A DNA stretch of 7,859 nt, taken from the NCBI GenBank assembly GCA_028292565.1, contig JAQGMD010000431.1:1-7859 (forward strand), in the 5' to 3' direction. The translations under genes and the position numbers were made by a program. Under the pieces are notes generated by a model. That model saw only the letters and a list, made by a program, of their open reading frames with translations, did no database searches and had not been told where the DNA came from. How positions within the stretch are numbered: the first letter of the stretch is position 1; each line of letters begins with the position of its first letter. This DNA comes from Burkholderia sp. (lineage in GTDB: Bacteria > Pseudomonadota > Gammaproteobacteria > Burkholderiales > Burkholderiaceae). This document shows, in pieces, positions 1 to 6,420 of this stretch.

Positions 1-225
1 GCCACCAAAGAAGTCGCGGCAGCAACAGTTACGGACGGTGTAATTACGGTGACGTTCGCCAACGGCATTGCTAACGCTACAGGCGCTGAGGTAGACGGTA
101 AGAAATTCACGCTCACTGCGAGCAACACTGCCAACCAGACTGCGCTCACTTGGAAAATTGAAAATATCGACGTCGCAAACAAAGCTGCAATAGGTGCCAT
201 CGTCAAGAATACCTTCGGTACCTAA
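1..225 (+). CDS. Type IV pilin-like major subunit, C-terminal fragment (5' end outside window)
   Basis: Frame 1 is open from the first base to a TAA at 223-225 and gives the last 74 residues of a protein that begins outside the window. The segment is small, rich in Ala/Thr/Asn/Gly, and has alternating beta-strand-like stretches (GVITVTF, KKFTLTA, ALTWKIENI). This matches the beta-sheet half of a type IV pilin (PilA/PilE type), where a 'G-x-I-T-V-T-F' strand and a 'L-T-W' strand are typical. The diagnostic N-terminal prepilin cleavage site and hydrophobic helix are not visible, so the family call is an inference. Pilins of this kind are exported, cleaved by a prepilin peptidase and assembled into fibres for adhesion, twitching or DNA uptake. 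Oddly, no cysteine is present, although most type IVa pilins carry a C-terminal disulfide loop; after the Trp the chain runs on to a Phe-Gly-Thr end. A terminator follows directly, and a PglL-like ligase gene lies downstream. Confidence 0.7.
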   Translation, partial: ATKEVAAATVTDGVITVTFANGIANATGAEVDGKKFTLTASNTANQTALTWKIENIDVANKAAIGAIVKNTFGT

Positions 226-253
226 TCTGGTTTCCTGGTTGGTTTGATGCGAT

Positions 254-279
254 AACCCCACTTCGGTGGGGTTTTTTTT
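254..279 (+). terminator. Rho-independent terminator after the pilin gene
   Basis: An 8-bp perfect stem (AACCCCAC at 254-261 with GTGGGGTT at 266-273) is closed by a TTCG tetraloop, and an uninterrupted run of eight T begins at 272. It lies 29 bases after the pilin stop codon. UUCG tetraloops with C-G closing pairs are exceptionally stable, so this should be an efficient terminator that separates abundant pilin mRNA from the downstream ligase gene. Confidence 0.93.
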
Positions 280-378
280 CTATCCAACGCCGATTCTTGA
301 TGTCATGAACGATTGTGGAATAAGTATCGGCCGGTGTCTTCCGCGACTTCTTTGTCAGTTCGCCGAGTATATGAACCA

Positions 379-1911
379 ATGAAGAACTGGACTGCCCGCC
401 GCCTGCCCGATGCGGCTCCGTTTCCGACAATTGTTGCGATAGCCATCGCGGCGATTTCGTTCCTGCCTCAATTCCATTGGGGTGTCATCGGCCACCACGA
501 TAATCACCGCATCGTACAGGTGCTCATCGCGCTAATCGGCGGGGCAGTCATTGTTCATCAGCTATTTCGTCCTGCGACCGCCACGCGGATGGTCAGCAAA
601 ACGGCGTTATATTTATTGATCACTTTTTTTTCTTTGGGCCTACTGTCGGCCGTGCATGCATGGTCGGTTTGGCACGCGATGTTTGAATGGGCGAACTTTG
701 CATTGCTCGTAGCTTTGGCGTGGCTCCTTGCAAAAAAAATCAGCACTGCGAAAAACGATCTGCTTGGCCAGATATTAATAATATGCGGCCTCGGCTGTGC
801 GATATACGTGTTTTCATGGTCGGTGGTGTACATCTCATGGCTGACAACCGGTACCCAACCGGATATTTTCGACCTTATCGCCGGCTTCGATAACTATCGG
901 TTCTTTAATCATATCCAGACAGTGACCTTACCTTTGCTGGCTTTGCTTGTCGTACGCAGCAGGCAGCGCGTTAAGGCTTTATTGCCCGCCCACCCGCACA
1001 CGCTGATGAGCCTGGCGCAAAGGCACGAAGCCCGCTTTTGGTGGCTGGTTCTCTTGTTCTGGTGGACCCTGTTTTTCGTCACTGCCGGACGCGGTACCTT
1101 TCTTGGCATGACCGCTGGATGTGTAATGGCGCTCGTATGGCGCGGCAGGCATGCCTTTGCCTGGTGCCGCGTGATGGCATCGACGTTCGTCGCCGGCCTT
1201 GTTGCCTACCCGGTGCTTTACATTCTCATTCCAATGTTGACCGGCGCGAAACCGCTCGGACTTCTGCAGGAAGTGACGACCAGGACCGTCACCAATCCCA
1301 CCTCGGATCGATGGGCACTCTGGGACCGCGCGATACAAATGATCATTGAGCATCCACTGCTCGGCGCAGGGCCGCTCCACTTCGCGCACTACGGTCGCGA
1401 CATCATGAACGGCGCACACCCGCACAACTGGGTGCTACAGATTGGATCCGAGTGGGGGGTGCCCGCTTTGTTATGCCTCGCTGCTGTTCTCGCGATTGCG
1501 CTACGTGCGTTGGTGCGAACCGGACGCGCGATCAAAGCGGATGATGCGGTTAATCAGGCGATCCTGGCTGCCTGGTTGGCAACTTTTGTCGCAATTGTTG
1601 TTGACGGCTTGGTATCTGGCCTGCTCGTCATGCCCTCGAGTCAATTGTGGATCGCACTGTATGCTGGCTGCGCATGGGGTTGGACTGCATCATTTTCAAT
1701 CGCCACCAACAACCCGGCGCCGGTGCGTACGCGTCTGAGCAGACGACTCGCGGCAATGTTAGGCATTGTTGTACTGATGTTTATGGTAGGACGTGGCTTA
1801 TGGCCGGAAATCAACGATCTGCCGGCGCATGAAGAGAAGATCGTGAACGAGACTTTGAAATTCGGCTCCAACAGACTGTTTCCGCGTATATGGCGAGCCG
1901 GTTACTTTTGA
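379..1911 (+). CDS. Wzy/WaaL/PglL-family O-oligosaccharyltransferase (probable pilin or general protein O-glycosylation ligase)
   Basis: The product is a 510-residue polytopic inner-membrane protein with about ten or more hydrophobic segments (for example residues 17-30, 45-60, 75-95, 105-118, 130-150, 180-192, 220-235, 265-285, 360-375, 395-415 and 458-470). A family-typical stretch, GFDNYRFFNHIQTVTLPLL, lies at about 169-187, and an AGRGTFLG motif at 236-243. The large periplasmic loop has the Wzy_C pattern: R311-x-x-LW, then HPLLGAGP (325-332), then AHPHN (346-350), then EWG (358-360). H349 is the best candidate for the His that is essential in WaaL and PglL ligases. Such enzymes move undecaprenyl-linked glycans to protein or lipid A in the periplasm. 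The position beside a pilin gene favours pilin or general O-glycosylation over lipopolysaccharide ligation. ATG at 379 was preferred; in-frame TTG 313 and GTG 334 upstream have no clear ribosome binding site. The C-terminal PRIWRAGYF resembles the natural end of relatives, so the gene looks complete. Several stretches are AT-richer than the core genes. Confidence 0.82.
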   Translation: MKNWTARRLPDAAPFPTIVAIAIAAISFLPQFHWGVIGHHDNHRIVQVLIALIGGAVIVHQLFRPATATRMVSKTALYLLITFFSLGLLSAVHAWSVWHAMFEWANFALLVALAWLLAKKISTAKNDLLGQILIICGLGCAIYVFSWSVVYISWLTTGTQPDIFDLIAGFDNYRFFNHIQTVTLPLLALLVVRSRQRVKALLPAHPHTLMSLAQRHEARFWWLVLLFWWTLFFVTAGRGTFLGMTAGCVMALVWRGRHAFAWCRVMASTFVAGLVAYPVLYILIPMLTGAKPLGLLQEVTTRTVTNPTSDRWALWDRAIQMIIEHPLLGAGPLHFAHYGRDIMNGAHPHNWVLQIGSEWGVPALLCLAAVLAIALRALVRTGRAIKADDAVNQAILAAWLATFVAIVVDGLVSGLLVMPSSQLWIALYAGCAWGWTASFSIATNNPAPVRTRLSRRLAAMLGIVVLMFMVGRGLWPEINDLPAHEEKIVNETLKFGSNRLFPRIWRAGYF

Positions 1912-2016
1912 ATCTACGCGCAGGGTCTTAGTCGCTCTCGACAACCCAGTGGGCCGGCACTCCGTGACGCTGCACCTCGCGCCAACCGAGCGATTTTCAG
2001 GCCGCTCTGCAACGCG
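1912..2016. other. Short gap between convergent ligase and mnmE genes
   Basis: This 105-base gap separates two genes that face each other. I see no T-tract terminator on either strand. The best hairpin is a 5-bp GAGCG/CGCTC stem around 1988-2006 with no U-run. No tRNA-like or small coding feature stands out. Confidence 0.6.
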
Positions 2017-3399
2017 TTATTTCCCAATACAAAACCTGCTAAATATCACCCCAAGCAAATCATCCGACGTAAATTCCCCGGTAATGCTATTCAACCGATC
2101 CTGCGCCAACCTCAACTCCTCGGCAAAAAGATCCAGCGCCTGATCGTTGATCGCATTGTCCCGAGCCGCATGCAACGCGGCGATCTCGAGATGATCACGC
2201 GCCGCCTTTAACGCCAGCAGATGCCGCTCGCGCGCGAGGAAACGCGACTCGCCCGTTTGCTGCCAGCCGGCCAGCCGTAATAATTCCGCTCGCAGCAAGT
2301 CCATCCCAAGGCGGTCGGTCGCCGACACATACACATGGGTTGCATCCGTCATTCGATCCACCGTCGGCTTGTGTCCTGACAAATCGATCTTGTTCCATAC
2401 CCGCATTACCGGCACGTTGTCCGGCAAGCGTTGAACGATGTCTTCGTCGGCGAGAGTCGGCCCACGGCTGGCGTCGAGCAGGTGGAGGATCACATCCGCC
2501 TTCCCGACCTCGCCCCAGGTGCGCTCTATGCCGATTCGCTCCACTTCATCCCCGGCATCGCGGATACCCGCGGTGTCGATGATGTTGAGCGGTATGCCTT
2601 CCATCTGGATAGTCTCGGTCACCTTATCCCGCGTCGTGCCCGCTATCGGAGTGACGATCGCCACATCCGCTCCTGCAAGCGCATTGAGCAGCGACGACTT
2701 GCCGACATTCGGTTGCCCCGCCAGCACGATGTTCAGGCCGTCACGCAATAGCGCGCCCTGCGCCGCCTGCGAAAACACGTCATCAAGATTCTTGCGTATG
2801 CGCTCAAGCTGGCCGCGCGCATCCGACTTTTCGAGAAAGTCGATTTCCTCTTCCGGGAAATCCAGTGTCGCTTCCACCAGCATGCGCAAATGAACCACCT
2901 TCTCGACCAGGTCGTGAATGGCTTTTGAAAACACGCCGGACAGAGATTCGGACGCCGATTTCGCCGCCGCTTCGGTGGATGCCTCGATCAGGTCGGCCAC
3001 CGCTTCCGCTTGTGCCAGGTCCAGCTTGTCATTCAGGAACGCGCGATGGGTGAACTCGCCGGGTTGCGCCAGGCGCAGTCCGATTTCCTGGCCGGCTTCG
3101 ATGCAGCGCGCCAGCAGCATTTGCATCACCACCGGCCCGCCATGTCCCTGCAATTCCAGCACGTCTTCGCCGGTATAGGAATGCGGCGCCTTGAAATAAA
3201 TCGCCAGGCCATGGTCGATTGCGCTGCCGTCCGCATTCCTGAACGGCAAATATGTCGCATGGCGGGGTTGCAGTTGAGTGTTGCCGCACAGAGCCTGCAT
3301 CACAGGAGCCAGGTTTTTGCCGGAAATGCGCACTACGCCGATGCCACCGCGACCAGGCGCAGTGGCGATCGCTGCGATTGGAGAAGAGTCGTAATTCAT
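2017..3399 (-). CDS. mnmE: tRNA uridine-5-carboxymethylaminomethyl(34) synthesis GTPase MnmE (TrmE)
   Basis: The product is 460 residues, close to the roughly 454 of the E. coli enzyme. The N-terminal tetrahydrofolate-binding domain opens with [21 protein letters not shown] (residues 4-24) and contains the [15 protein letters not shown] stretch (74-88). A helical domain carries the inserted G domain: G1 GQPNVGKSS (228-236), G2 TPIAGTTRD (250-258), G3 DTAG (275-278) and G4 NKID (336-339). The protein ends with the catalytic CIGK motif (C457). With MnmG, MnmE forms the cytoplasmic complex that installs (carboxymethyl)aminomethyl groups at the C5 of wobble U34 in certain tRNAs, supporting accurate decoding. 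The ATG at 3399 was chosen because the conserved domain starts at its second residue; an upstream in-frame start at 3462 would run through the terminator at 3440-3470. The ribosome binding site is weak. The gene follows yidC but is separated from it by that terminator, so it may have its own promoter. Confidence 0.98.
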   Translation of the reverse strand: MNYDSSPIAAIATAPGRGGIGVVRISGKNLAPVMQALCGNTQLQPRHATYLPFRNADGSAIDHGLAIYFKAPHSYTGEDVLELQGHGGPVVMQMLLARCIEAGQEIGLRLAQPGEFTHRAFLNDKLDLAQAEAVADLIEASTEAAAKSASESLSGVFSKAIHDLVEKVVHLRMLVEATLDFPEEEIDFLEKSDARGQLERIRKNLDDVFSQAAQGALLRDGLNIVLAGQPNVGKSSLLNALAGADVAIVTPIAGTTRDKVTETIQMEGIPLNIIDTAGIRDAGDEVERIGIERTWGEVGKADVILHLLDASRGPTLADEDIVQRLPDNVPVMRVWNKIDLSGHKPTVDRMTDATHVYVSATDRLGMDLLRAELLRLAGWQQTGESRFLARERHLLALKAARDHLEIAALHAARDNAINDQALDLFAEELRLAQDRLNSITGEFTSDDLLGVIFSRFCIGK

Positions 3400-3418
3400 G
3401 AGAACAATTTTAGCTTTG

Positions 3419-3424
3419 GTTATA
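3419..3424 (-). promoter_or_regulatory. Possible -10 element for mnmE
   Basis: On the minus strand TATAAC matches the -10 consensus at five of six positions and lies about 20 bases upstream of the mnmE ATG, just after the yidC terminator. No convincing -35 element is found at 16-18 bases spacing, because that interval falls in the terminator stem. A start here would leave a very short leader. It is offered only because something must transcribe mnmE if the terminator works. Confidence 0.25.
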
Positions 3425-3439
3425 CCGATACCACTAATG

Positions 3440-3470
3440 AAAAAGCCCGCGGATAATTCCACGGGCTTTT
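3440..3470 (-). terminator. Rho-independent terminator between yidC and mnmE
   Basis: AAAAGCCCG (3441-3449) pairs with CGGGCTTTT (3462-3470), and the helix continues after one C/A mismatch with GG/CC around an ATAATT loop. Read on the minus strand, the helix ends in five T, followed by C. It lies 33 bases past the yidC stop codon, so it should end much of the rpmH-rnpA-yidD-yidC transcript. The symmetry means it could also act on plus-strand transcription that reads backwards through mnmE. Confidence 0.82.
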
Positions 3471-3503
3471 CTTGGCAACAAACTGATCAATGGTTCAGCA
3501 GCA

Positions 3504-5180
3504 TTATGCCGCTTGGCCCTTTTCGATCTTCTTCGTGATTACCCACTGTTGTGCGATCGACAGGATGTTGTTGACTACCCAATACAGCACCCGGCCGGCC
3601 GGGAAGAAGAAGAACATCACCGAGAAAATGATCGGCATGAACATCATCACCTTCGCCTGGATCGGATCCGGCGGTGTCGGGTTCAGCTTGGTCTGAATGA
3701 ACATCGACGCAGCCATCACGACCGGCAGGATGTACCAGGGGTCCGGTGATGCCAGATCCTGGATCCAGCCGAGCCACGGCGCATTGCGCATTTCGACGCT
3801 GGCCAGCAGCACCCAGTACAGCGCGATGAACACCGGAATCTGCACCACGATCGGCAGGCAGCCGCCGAGAGGATTGATCTTCTCGGTCTTGTACAGTTCC
3901 ATCATCGCCTGGTTCATCTTGGTCGGATCGGACTTGTAGCGCTCGCGAATTGCTTGCATCTTCGGAGTCACTGTCTTCATCTTTGCCATGCTGCGATAGC
4001 TCGCTGCAGACAGCGGGAAGAAGGCCAGTTTGATCATGATGGTCAGGACAATAATCGTCCAGCCCCAGTTGCCCAGTACTTTGTGGATCTGATCCATCAG
4101 CCAGAAAATCGGTTTGGCGATGATGGTGAGCCAGCCGTAATCCTTGACCAGGTCAAAGCCTGGAGCCACCTTTTCCAGGCGCGCCGATTCTTGCGGTCCG
4201 GAATACAGCTGCGCATCCATCGAAACGGTCGCGCCCGGCGCCACTGTACCGAGCGGCAGGATGTTGCCGACCGCGTAAAGGTTGTTGTCGATCTTCTTCG
4301 TGAAAATCTCACGCTGCGCTTTTTCCGGCGGTACGAACGCGGACACGAAGTAATGCTGGACCATCGAGAACCAACCGTTGTCGGCCTTACGGGCATGCTC
4401 GTCCTTGCCCTTTTCGATCTTGTCGAAGTCGACCTTCTGGAACTTGTCGGCGTCGGTATAGACCGCCGGACCGGTAAAGGTCGACACAGGATCAAACGCG
4501 AAGAACGACGAAGCCGGTTGCGGCTTGTTGGCGTCGCGCACGATCTGCAGGTACAGCGAAGGATTAATCGGCGCGCCGCTGTTGTTGACCACATCATGCT
4601 TCACGCCGACGGTGTACTCACCGCGCTTGAAGGTATAGGTCTTGACCACCTTGACGCCGTCTTGCTCCGATTCCAGTACCAGCTGCAGTTCATTGCCGCC
4701 GTCGAGCGCACGCGGGCCCGGTTTAGCGACGAAAGTGGATTTATGGTTCGGGAAAGGACCGCCGATCAGGCCCGACTGGCCGATGTACGTGTGGCCGGCG
4801 GTAGCATCGAACAACACCATATTCTTGCTCTGGTCGATGGTGTCCTTGTGCTTCAGCAATTCCAGGCGCTTCAGATCGCCGCCGGCGGTATCGATGTCAG
4901 CCTTAATGACGTCCGTGGTGATCGTGATGCGCTCGCTCTTCACTGGCGCGGGACCGGCGGGTACGGCGGCCGGTGCGGCAGTCGTCGTGCTCGCTTGCGG
5001 CAGATCCGAACTGGCGGGGGTGGCGCCTGGTGCACTGCCTGCCGTGGTAGCGGGTTTGGCCTGCTGCGTCGCGGTCGGGAAGAACATCGATGGTTTGCCG
5101 TTATAGCGCATCCAGTTGTCCCACAGGATCAATAACGACAACGAGAACACAACCCACAGGATGGTACGTTGGATATCCAT
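3504..5180 (-). CDS. yidC: Membrane protein insertase YidC
   Basis: The product is 558 residues, the usual length for a Gram-negative YidC. It begins with MDIQRTILW and a hydrophobic anchor (about 6-20), followed by an Ala/Pro/Thr-rich linker (40-80). The large periplasmic beta-domain spans about 84-340. The conserved insertase core follows (about 345-550), with amphipathic helix and membrane segments near 349-370, 372-394, 436-460, 483-497 and 511-546. Within it lie the [19 protein letters not shown] coiled cytoplasmic region (397-415) and the NPLGGCLP motif (436-443). YidC inserts inner-membrane proteins, alone or with SecYEG, and helps them fold. The hydrophilic-groove charge is Lys384, where E. 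coli has Arg366; the charge is kept. The C-terminus is basic (KKIEKGQAA). The gene is fifth from the origin in the classical cluster, 35 bases after yidD, and is followed by a terminator. No strong ribosome binding site precedes the start, but the start matches the family. Confidence 0.98.
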   Translation of the reverse strand: MDIQRTILWVVFSLSLLILWDNWMRYNGKPSMFFPTATQQAKPATTAGSAPGATPASSDLPQASTTTAAPAAVPAGPAPVKSERITITTDVIKADIDTAGGDLKRLELLKHKDTIDQSKNMVLFDATAGHTYIGQSGLIGGPFPNHKSTFVAKPGPRALDGGNELQLVLESEQDGVKVVKTYTFKRGEYTVGVKHDVVNNSGAPINPSLYLQIVRDANKPQPASSFFAFDPVSTFTGPAVYTDADKFQKVDFDKIEKGKDEHARKADNGWFSMVQHYFVSAFVPPEKAQREIFTKKIDNNLYAVGNILPLGTVAPGATVSMDAQLYSGPQESARLEKVAPGFDLVKDYGWLTIIAKPIFWLMDQIHKVLGNWGWTIIVLTIMIKLAFFPLSAASYRSMAKMKTVTPKMQAIRERYKSDPTKMNQAMMELYKTEKINPLGGCLPIVVQIPVFIALYWVLLASVEMRNAPWLGWIQDLASPDPWYILPVVMAASMFIQTKLNPTPPDPIQAKVMMFMPIIFSVMFFFFPAGRVLYWVVNNILSIAQQWVITKKIEKGQAA

Positions 5181-5215
5181 ATCTAAGTGTTATAGGTAAG
5201 AGAGAAAAGAAGTGA

Positions 5216-5494
5216 TTATGGGCGGGAGCGATTGAAACGTCCGGAACCATGCGCAGTCGTGCCGCAATGTTCGGGAGTCTTCTTTGGTGGTACCGGATCG
5301 ACGCCGCCCGGATGCCACGGATGGCATTTGCATAATCGTCTGGCCGCCAGCGCGCCGCCCTTTAACGCGCCATGTTCCTTGATCGCTTCAGCGGCATACT
5401 GGGAACAGCCCGGATAAAAGCGGCAATTCTGCCCGAGAAACGGGCTGATTCCTAGCTGGTAAGCTCGCAATAGTACCAGCAGAATGGTTTTCAT
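5216..5494 (-). CDS. yidD: Membrane protein insertion efficiency factor YidD
   Basis: This small protein of 92 residues has the complete YidD signature. An N-terminal amphipathic or hydrophobic helix, [21 protein letters not shown], is followed by [16 protein letters not shown] (23-38) with Cys24 and Cys30. The second motif, [18 protein letters not shown] (52-69), has Cys55 and Cys57. The tail is basic and poorly conserved. In E. coli YidD is an inner-membrane-associated protein that improves insertion of YidC-dependent substrates; its exact mechanism is not settled. The start codon overlaps the stop of rnpA as ATGA (5491-5494), the conserved arrangement that suggests translational coupling. 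yidC follows after 35 bases, so the two insertion factors are co-transcribed. Confidence 0.96.
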   Translation of the reverse strand: MKTILLVLLRAYQLGISPFLGQNCRFYPGCSQYAAEAIKEHGALKGGALAARRLCKCHPWHPGGVDPVPPKKTPEHCGTTAHGSGRFNRSRP

Positions 5495-5865
5495 TGCCTT
5501 GCCTGCAGGGTGCTTTGCGTCGCGAGCAAGCGCATCAGTTCCGTACGCAGCTCAGCTTTGAGCCGGGCCGACGTTGCTGGTTGTGCTTTGGTGTTCACGG
5601 GTTTGGACAGGCGGACGATACAGTCGATAGCAGGCAGCGCGGCCTGCCGAAACAATTCGCGCGTCAGGCGTTTGATCGTGTTACGAGTAACTGCGCGCGG
5701 CGCAAAGCGCTTGGCGGCGACGACACCGAGGCGGGCGTGTGCCAGCTCATTGGTGCGAGTATAGAGGACGAAATGCGCTGTACGCTGCACCGGGCGCAAA
5801 CGAAAAACGGATGAAAACTCATCCGTTTTAACGATGCGCCGATCCCGTGAGTAATCTCCGGTCAC
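5491..5865 (-). CDS. rnpA: Ribonuclease P protein component RnpA
   Basis: With a GTG start at 5865 the product is 124 basic residues, a normal length for the RNase P protein. It shows the N-terminal [13 protein letters not shown] block (9-21), the [10 protein letters not shown] strand (46-55), and the RNR signature [13 protein letters not shown] (58-70) that binds the catalytic RNA. RnpA binds the RNase P RNA and helps it capture and cleave the 5' leader of precursor tRNAs. The frame remains open upstream to an ATG at 5931 inside rpmH, which would add 22 residues. I chose the GTG because it lies 25 bases after the rpmH stop and gives the usual N-terminus, but no good ribosome binding site precedes it. 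The gene overlaps yidD by four bases (ATGA). A perfect 11-bp inverted repeat sits inside codons 13-21. Confidence 0.93.
   Translation of the reverse strand: MTGDYSRDRRIVKTDEFSSVFRLRPVQRTAHFVLYTRTNELAHARLGVVAAKRFAPRAVTRNTIKRLTRELFRQAALPAIDCIVRLSKPVNTKAQPATSARLKAELRTELMRLLATQSTLQARQ
5804..5829 (-). repeat. Perfect 11-bp inverted repeat with 4-base loop inside rnpA
   Basis: AAAACGGATGA at 5804-5814 is perfectly complementary to TCATCCGTTTT at 5819-5829, with only four bases between. On the coding (minus) strand the hairpin is followed by one more T, giving five in a row before CG. It lies about 37-62 bases downstream of the GTG start and encodes part of the conserved KTDEFSSVF block. It resembles a weak intrinsic terminator or a translation-affecting hairpin. 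Confidence 0.8.
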
Positions 5866-5890
5866 GCAGCTTGAGCGTAGGGCGCTTGGC

Positions 5891-6025
5891 TTATACGGCC
5901 AGGCGCTTGCGGCCCTTGGCGCGGCGTGCATTCAGCACAGCGCGGCCACCGCGGGTTGACATACGTACGCGAAAGCCGTGCGTGCGCTTGCGGCGGACGA
6001 CGGAAGGTTGGTAAGTGCGTTTCAT
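5891..6025 (-). CDS. rpmH: 50S ribosomal protein L34
   Basis: The product is 44 residues, the standard length of bacterial L34. It reads [18 protein letters not shown] at the start and ends in KGRKRLAV; nearly the whole chain is the conserved L34 signature and about a third of residues are Arg or Lys. L34 is a late-assembling protein of the large ribosomal subunit that contacts 23S rRNA. It is the first gene of the minus-strand cluster, preceded by a leader of about 100 bases from the promoter at 6132-6161 and followed by rnpA after 25 bases. Its start is fixed by the invariant MKRTYQPS. A purine-rich GCGAGA about 12 bases upstream is the only candidate ribosome binding site. Confidence 0.99.
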   Translation of the reverse strand: MKRTYQPSVVRRKRTHGFRVRMSTRGGRAVLNARRAKGRKRLAV

Positions 6026-6131
6026 TATTGGTCTCGCTAATCAGCAAAAATAAGGTTGGATAATCACGACCCTCGCGTTGCTGGTGCTGCCGCGGAAACC
6101 ACGGAGCAACATGGCGAGTAGTGAACCCGGG

Positions 6132-6161
6132 ATTAGACAGCATTTTCCGTTTGTTTGTCAA
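6132..6161 (-). promoter_or_regulatory. Sigma70-type promoter for rpmH-rnpA-yidD-yidC
   Basis: On the minus strand a perfect TTGACA (-35, plus-strand positions 6156-6161) and TCTAAT (-10, 6132-6137, five of six consensus) are separated by 18 bases. Transcription would begin near 6125 and give a leader of about 100 bases before rpmH. Strength and position fit a ribosomal-protein operon. Confidence 0.75.
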
Positions 6162-6234
6162 TCACTTAGCGATTTCCGGTGGGCGACTGGACAGCTCGTC
6201 AACTATTCTTTCTGGCCGCAAATAGGCGTCCGCC

Positions 6235-6243
6235 TGTGGATAA
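6235..6243 (-). promoter_or_regulatory. Perfect consensus DnaA box
   Basis: TGTGGATAA on the plus strand is TTATCCACA on the minus strand, the high-affinity DnaA box consensus with no mismatch. It lies 178 bases upstream of dnaA and fully covers the predicted -35 element of the dnaA promoter, which suggests autoregulation by DnaA. I found no second perfect box in the window's intergenic DNA. Confidence 0.8.
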
Positions 6244-6265
6244 CTTTCCCCGGGAAGAGTAGAAT
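6237..6265 (+). promoter_or_regulatory. Candidate dnaA promoter
   Basis: TGGATA (-35, 6237-6242, four of six) and TAGAAT (-10, 6260-6265, five of six) are separated by exactly 17 bases. Transcription would begin near 6272 and produce a leader of roughly 150 bases that includes the 19-bp inverted repeat. The -35 element lies wholly inside the DnaA box. The call is by consensus only. Confidence 0.55.
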
Positions 6266-6303
6266 AGTGCGATTGTGTGGCCCGCGCTTCGGACAAACGG
6301 CCG

Positions 6304-6355
6304 CTCTAAAAATCGACTGCGCTGACCACTCGTTCCGCGCAGTCGATTTTTAGAG
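6304..6355 (+). repeat. Perfect 19-bp inverted repeat in the predicted dnaA leader
   Basis: CTCTAAAAATCGACTGCGC at 6304-6322 is exactly complementary to 6337-6355, with a 14-base spacer that can add a GA/TC pair step. Within it, a GC-rich core (CGACTGCGC) is followed by ATTTTT on either strand, so the structure has the form of a bidirectional intrinsic terminator or attenuator. It ends 65 bases before the dnaA start codon. As DNA it could also be a binding site for a dimeric protein or a cruciform. Confidence 0.9.
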
Positions 6356-6420
6356 AGGGGTGGGCGGTTCGTTCAGCAGCGAGACGTTGGCTATTCCGCA
6401 CCCTTACCTTACACGGATTC

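Larger units (their letters stand above)
6026..6420. other. rpmH-dnaA divergent intergenic region; candidate oriC or dnaA control region
   Basis: This 395-base gap contains no convincing gene. It holds an rpmH promoter on the minus strand, a dnaA promoter on the plus strand overlapping a perfect DnaA box, and a 19-bp inverted repeat. In many bacteria the origin flanks dnaA, in some between rpmH and dnaA. Here I find only one perfect box and no obvious box cluster or long AT-rich unwinding element, so the functional origin could instead lie between dnaA and the next gene, beyond the window's right edge. Confidence 0.4.

Noticed and set aside
313..378. Upstream TTG or GTG start for the ligase gene
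   Set aside because: No ribosome binding site precedes these codons, and the added polar residues do not resemble the N-terminus of the family. The ATG at 379 leads directly to the first membrane segment.
979..1425. A 148-codon open frame on the minus strand across the ligase gene
   Set aside because: It is a shadow of the membrane-protein gene; its composition is low in hydrophobic order and it shows no recognisable motif.
1912..2016. Possible terminator or RNA gene between the ligase gene and mnmE
   Set aside because: Only short stems without T-runs are present, and no cloverleaf or conserved RNA pattern could be drawn.
2438..2893. A 151-codon open frame antisense to mnmE, very rich in Ser, Arg and Pro
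   Set aside because: Its composition is typical of a reverse-complement shadow, and mnmE fully explains the stretch.
3400..3462. Longer mnmE starting at 3462
   Set aside because: The extension would be encoded by the yidC terminator hairpin, and MnmE homologues begin at the residues following the ATG at 3399.
3954..5135. A 393-codon open frame antisense to yidC
   Set aside because: It lies entirely within yidC on the other strand, is rich in Arg and His as expected for an antisense shadow of GC-rich coding DNA, and resembles no family I know. yidC is unmistakable.
6055..6063. GTTGGATAA as a second DnaA box
   Set aside because: Its complement TTATCCAAC differs from the consensus at the last two positions, which matter for binding; it was not strong enough to annotate.
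6078..6353. A 91-codon open frame in the rpmH-dnaA gap
   Set aside because: It runs through the rpmH promoter, the DnaA box and the 19-bp inverted repeat, has no family resemblance, and is better explained as regulatory DNA.
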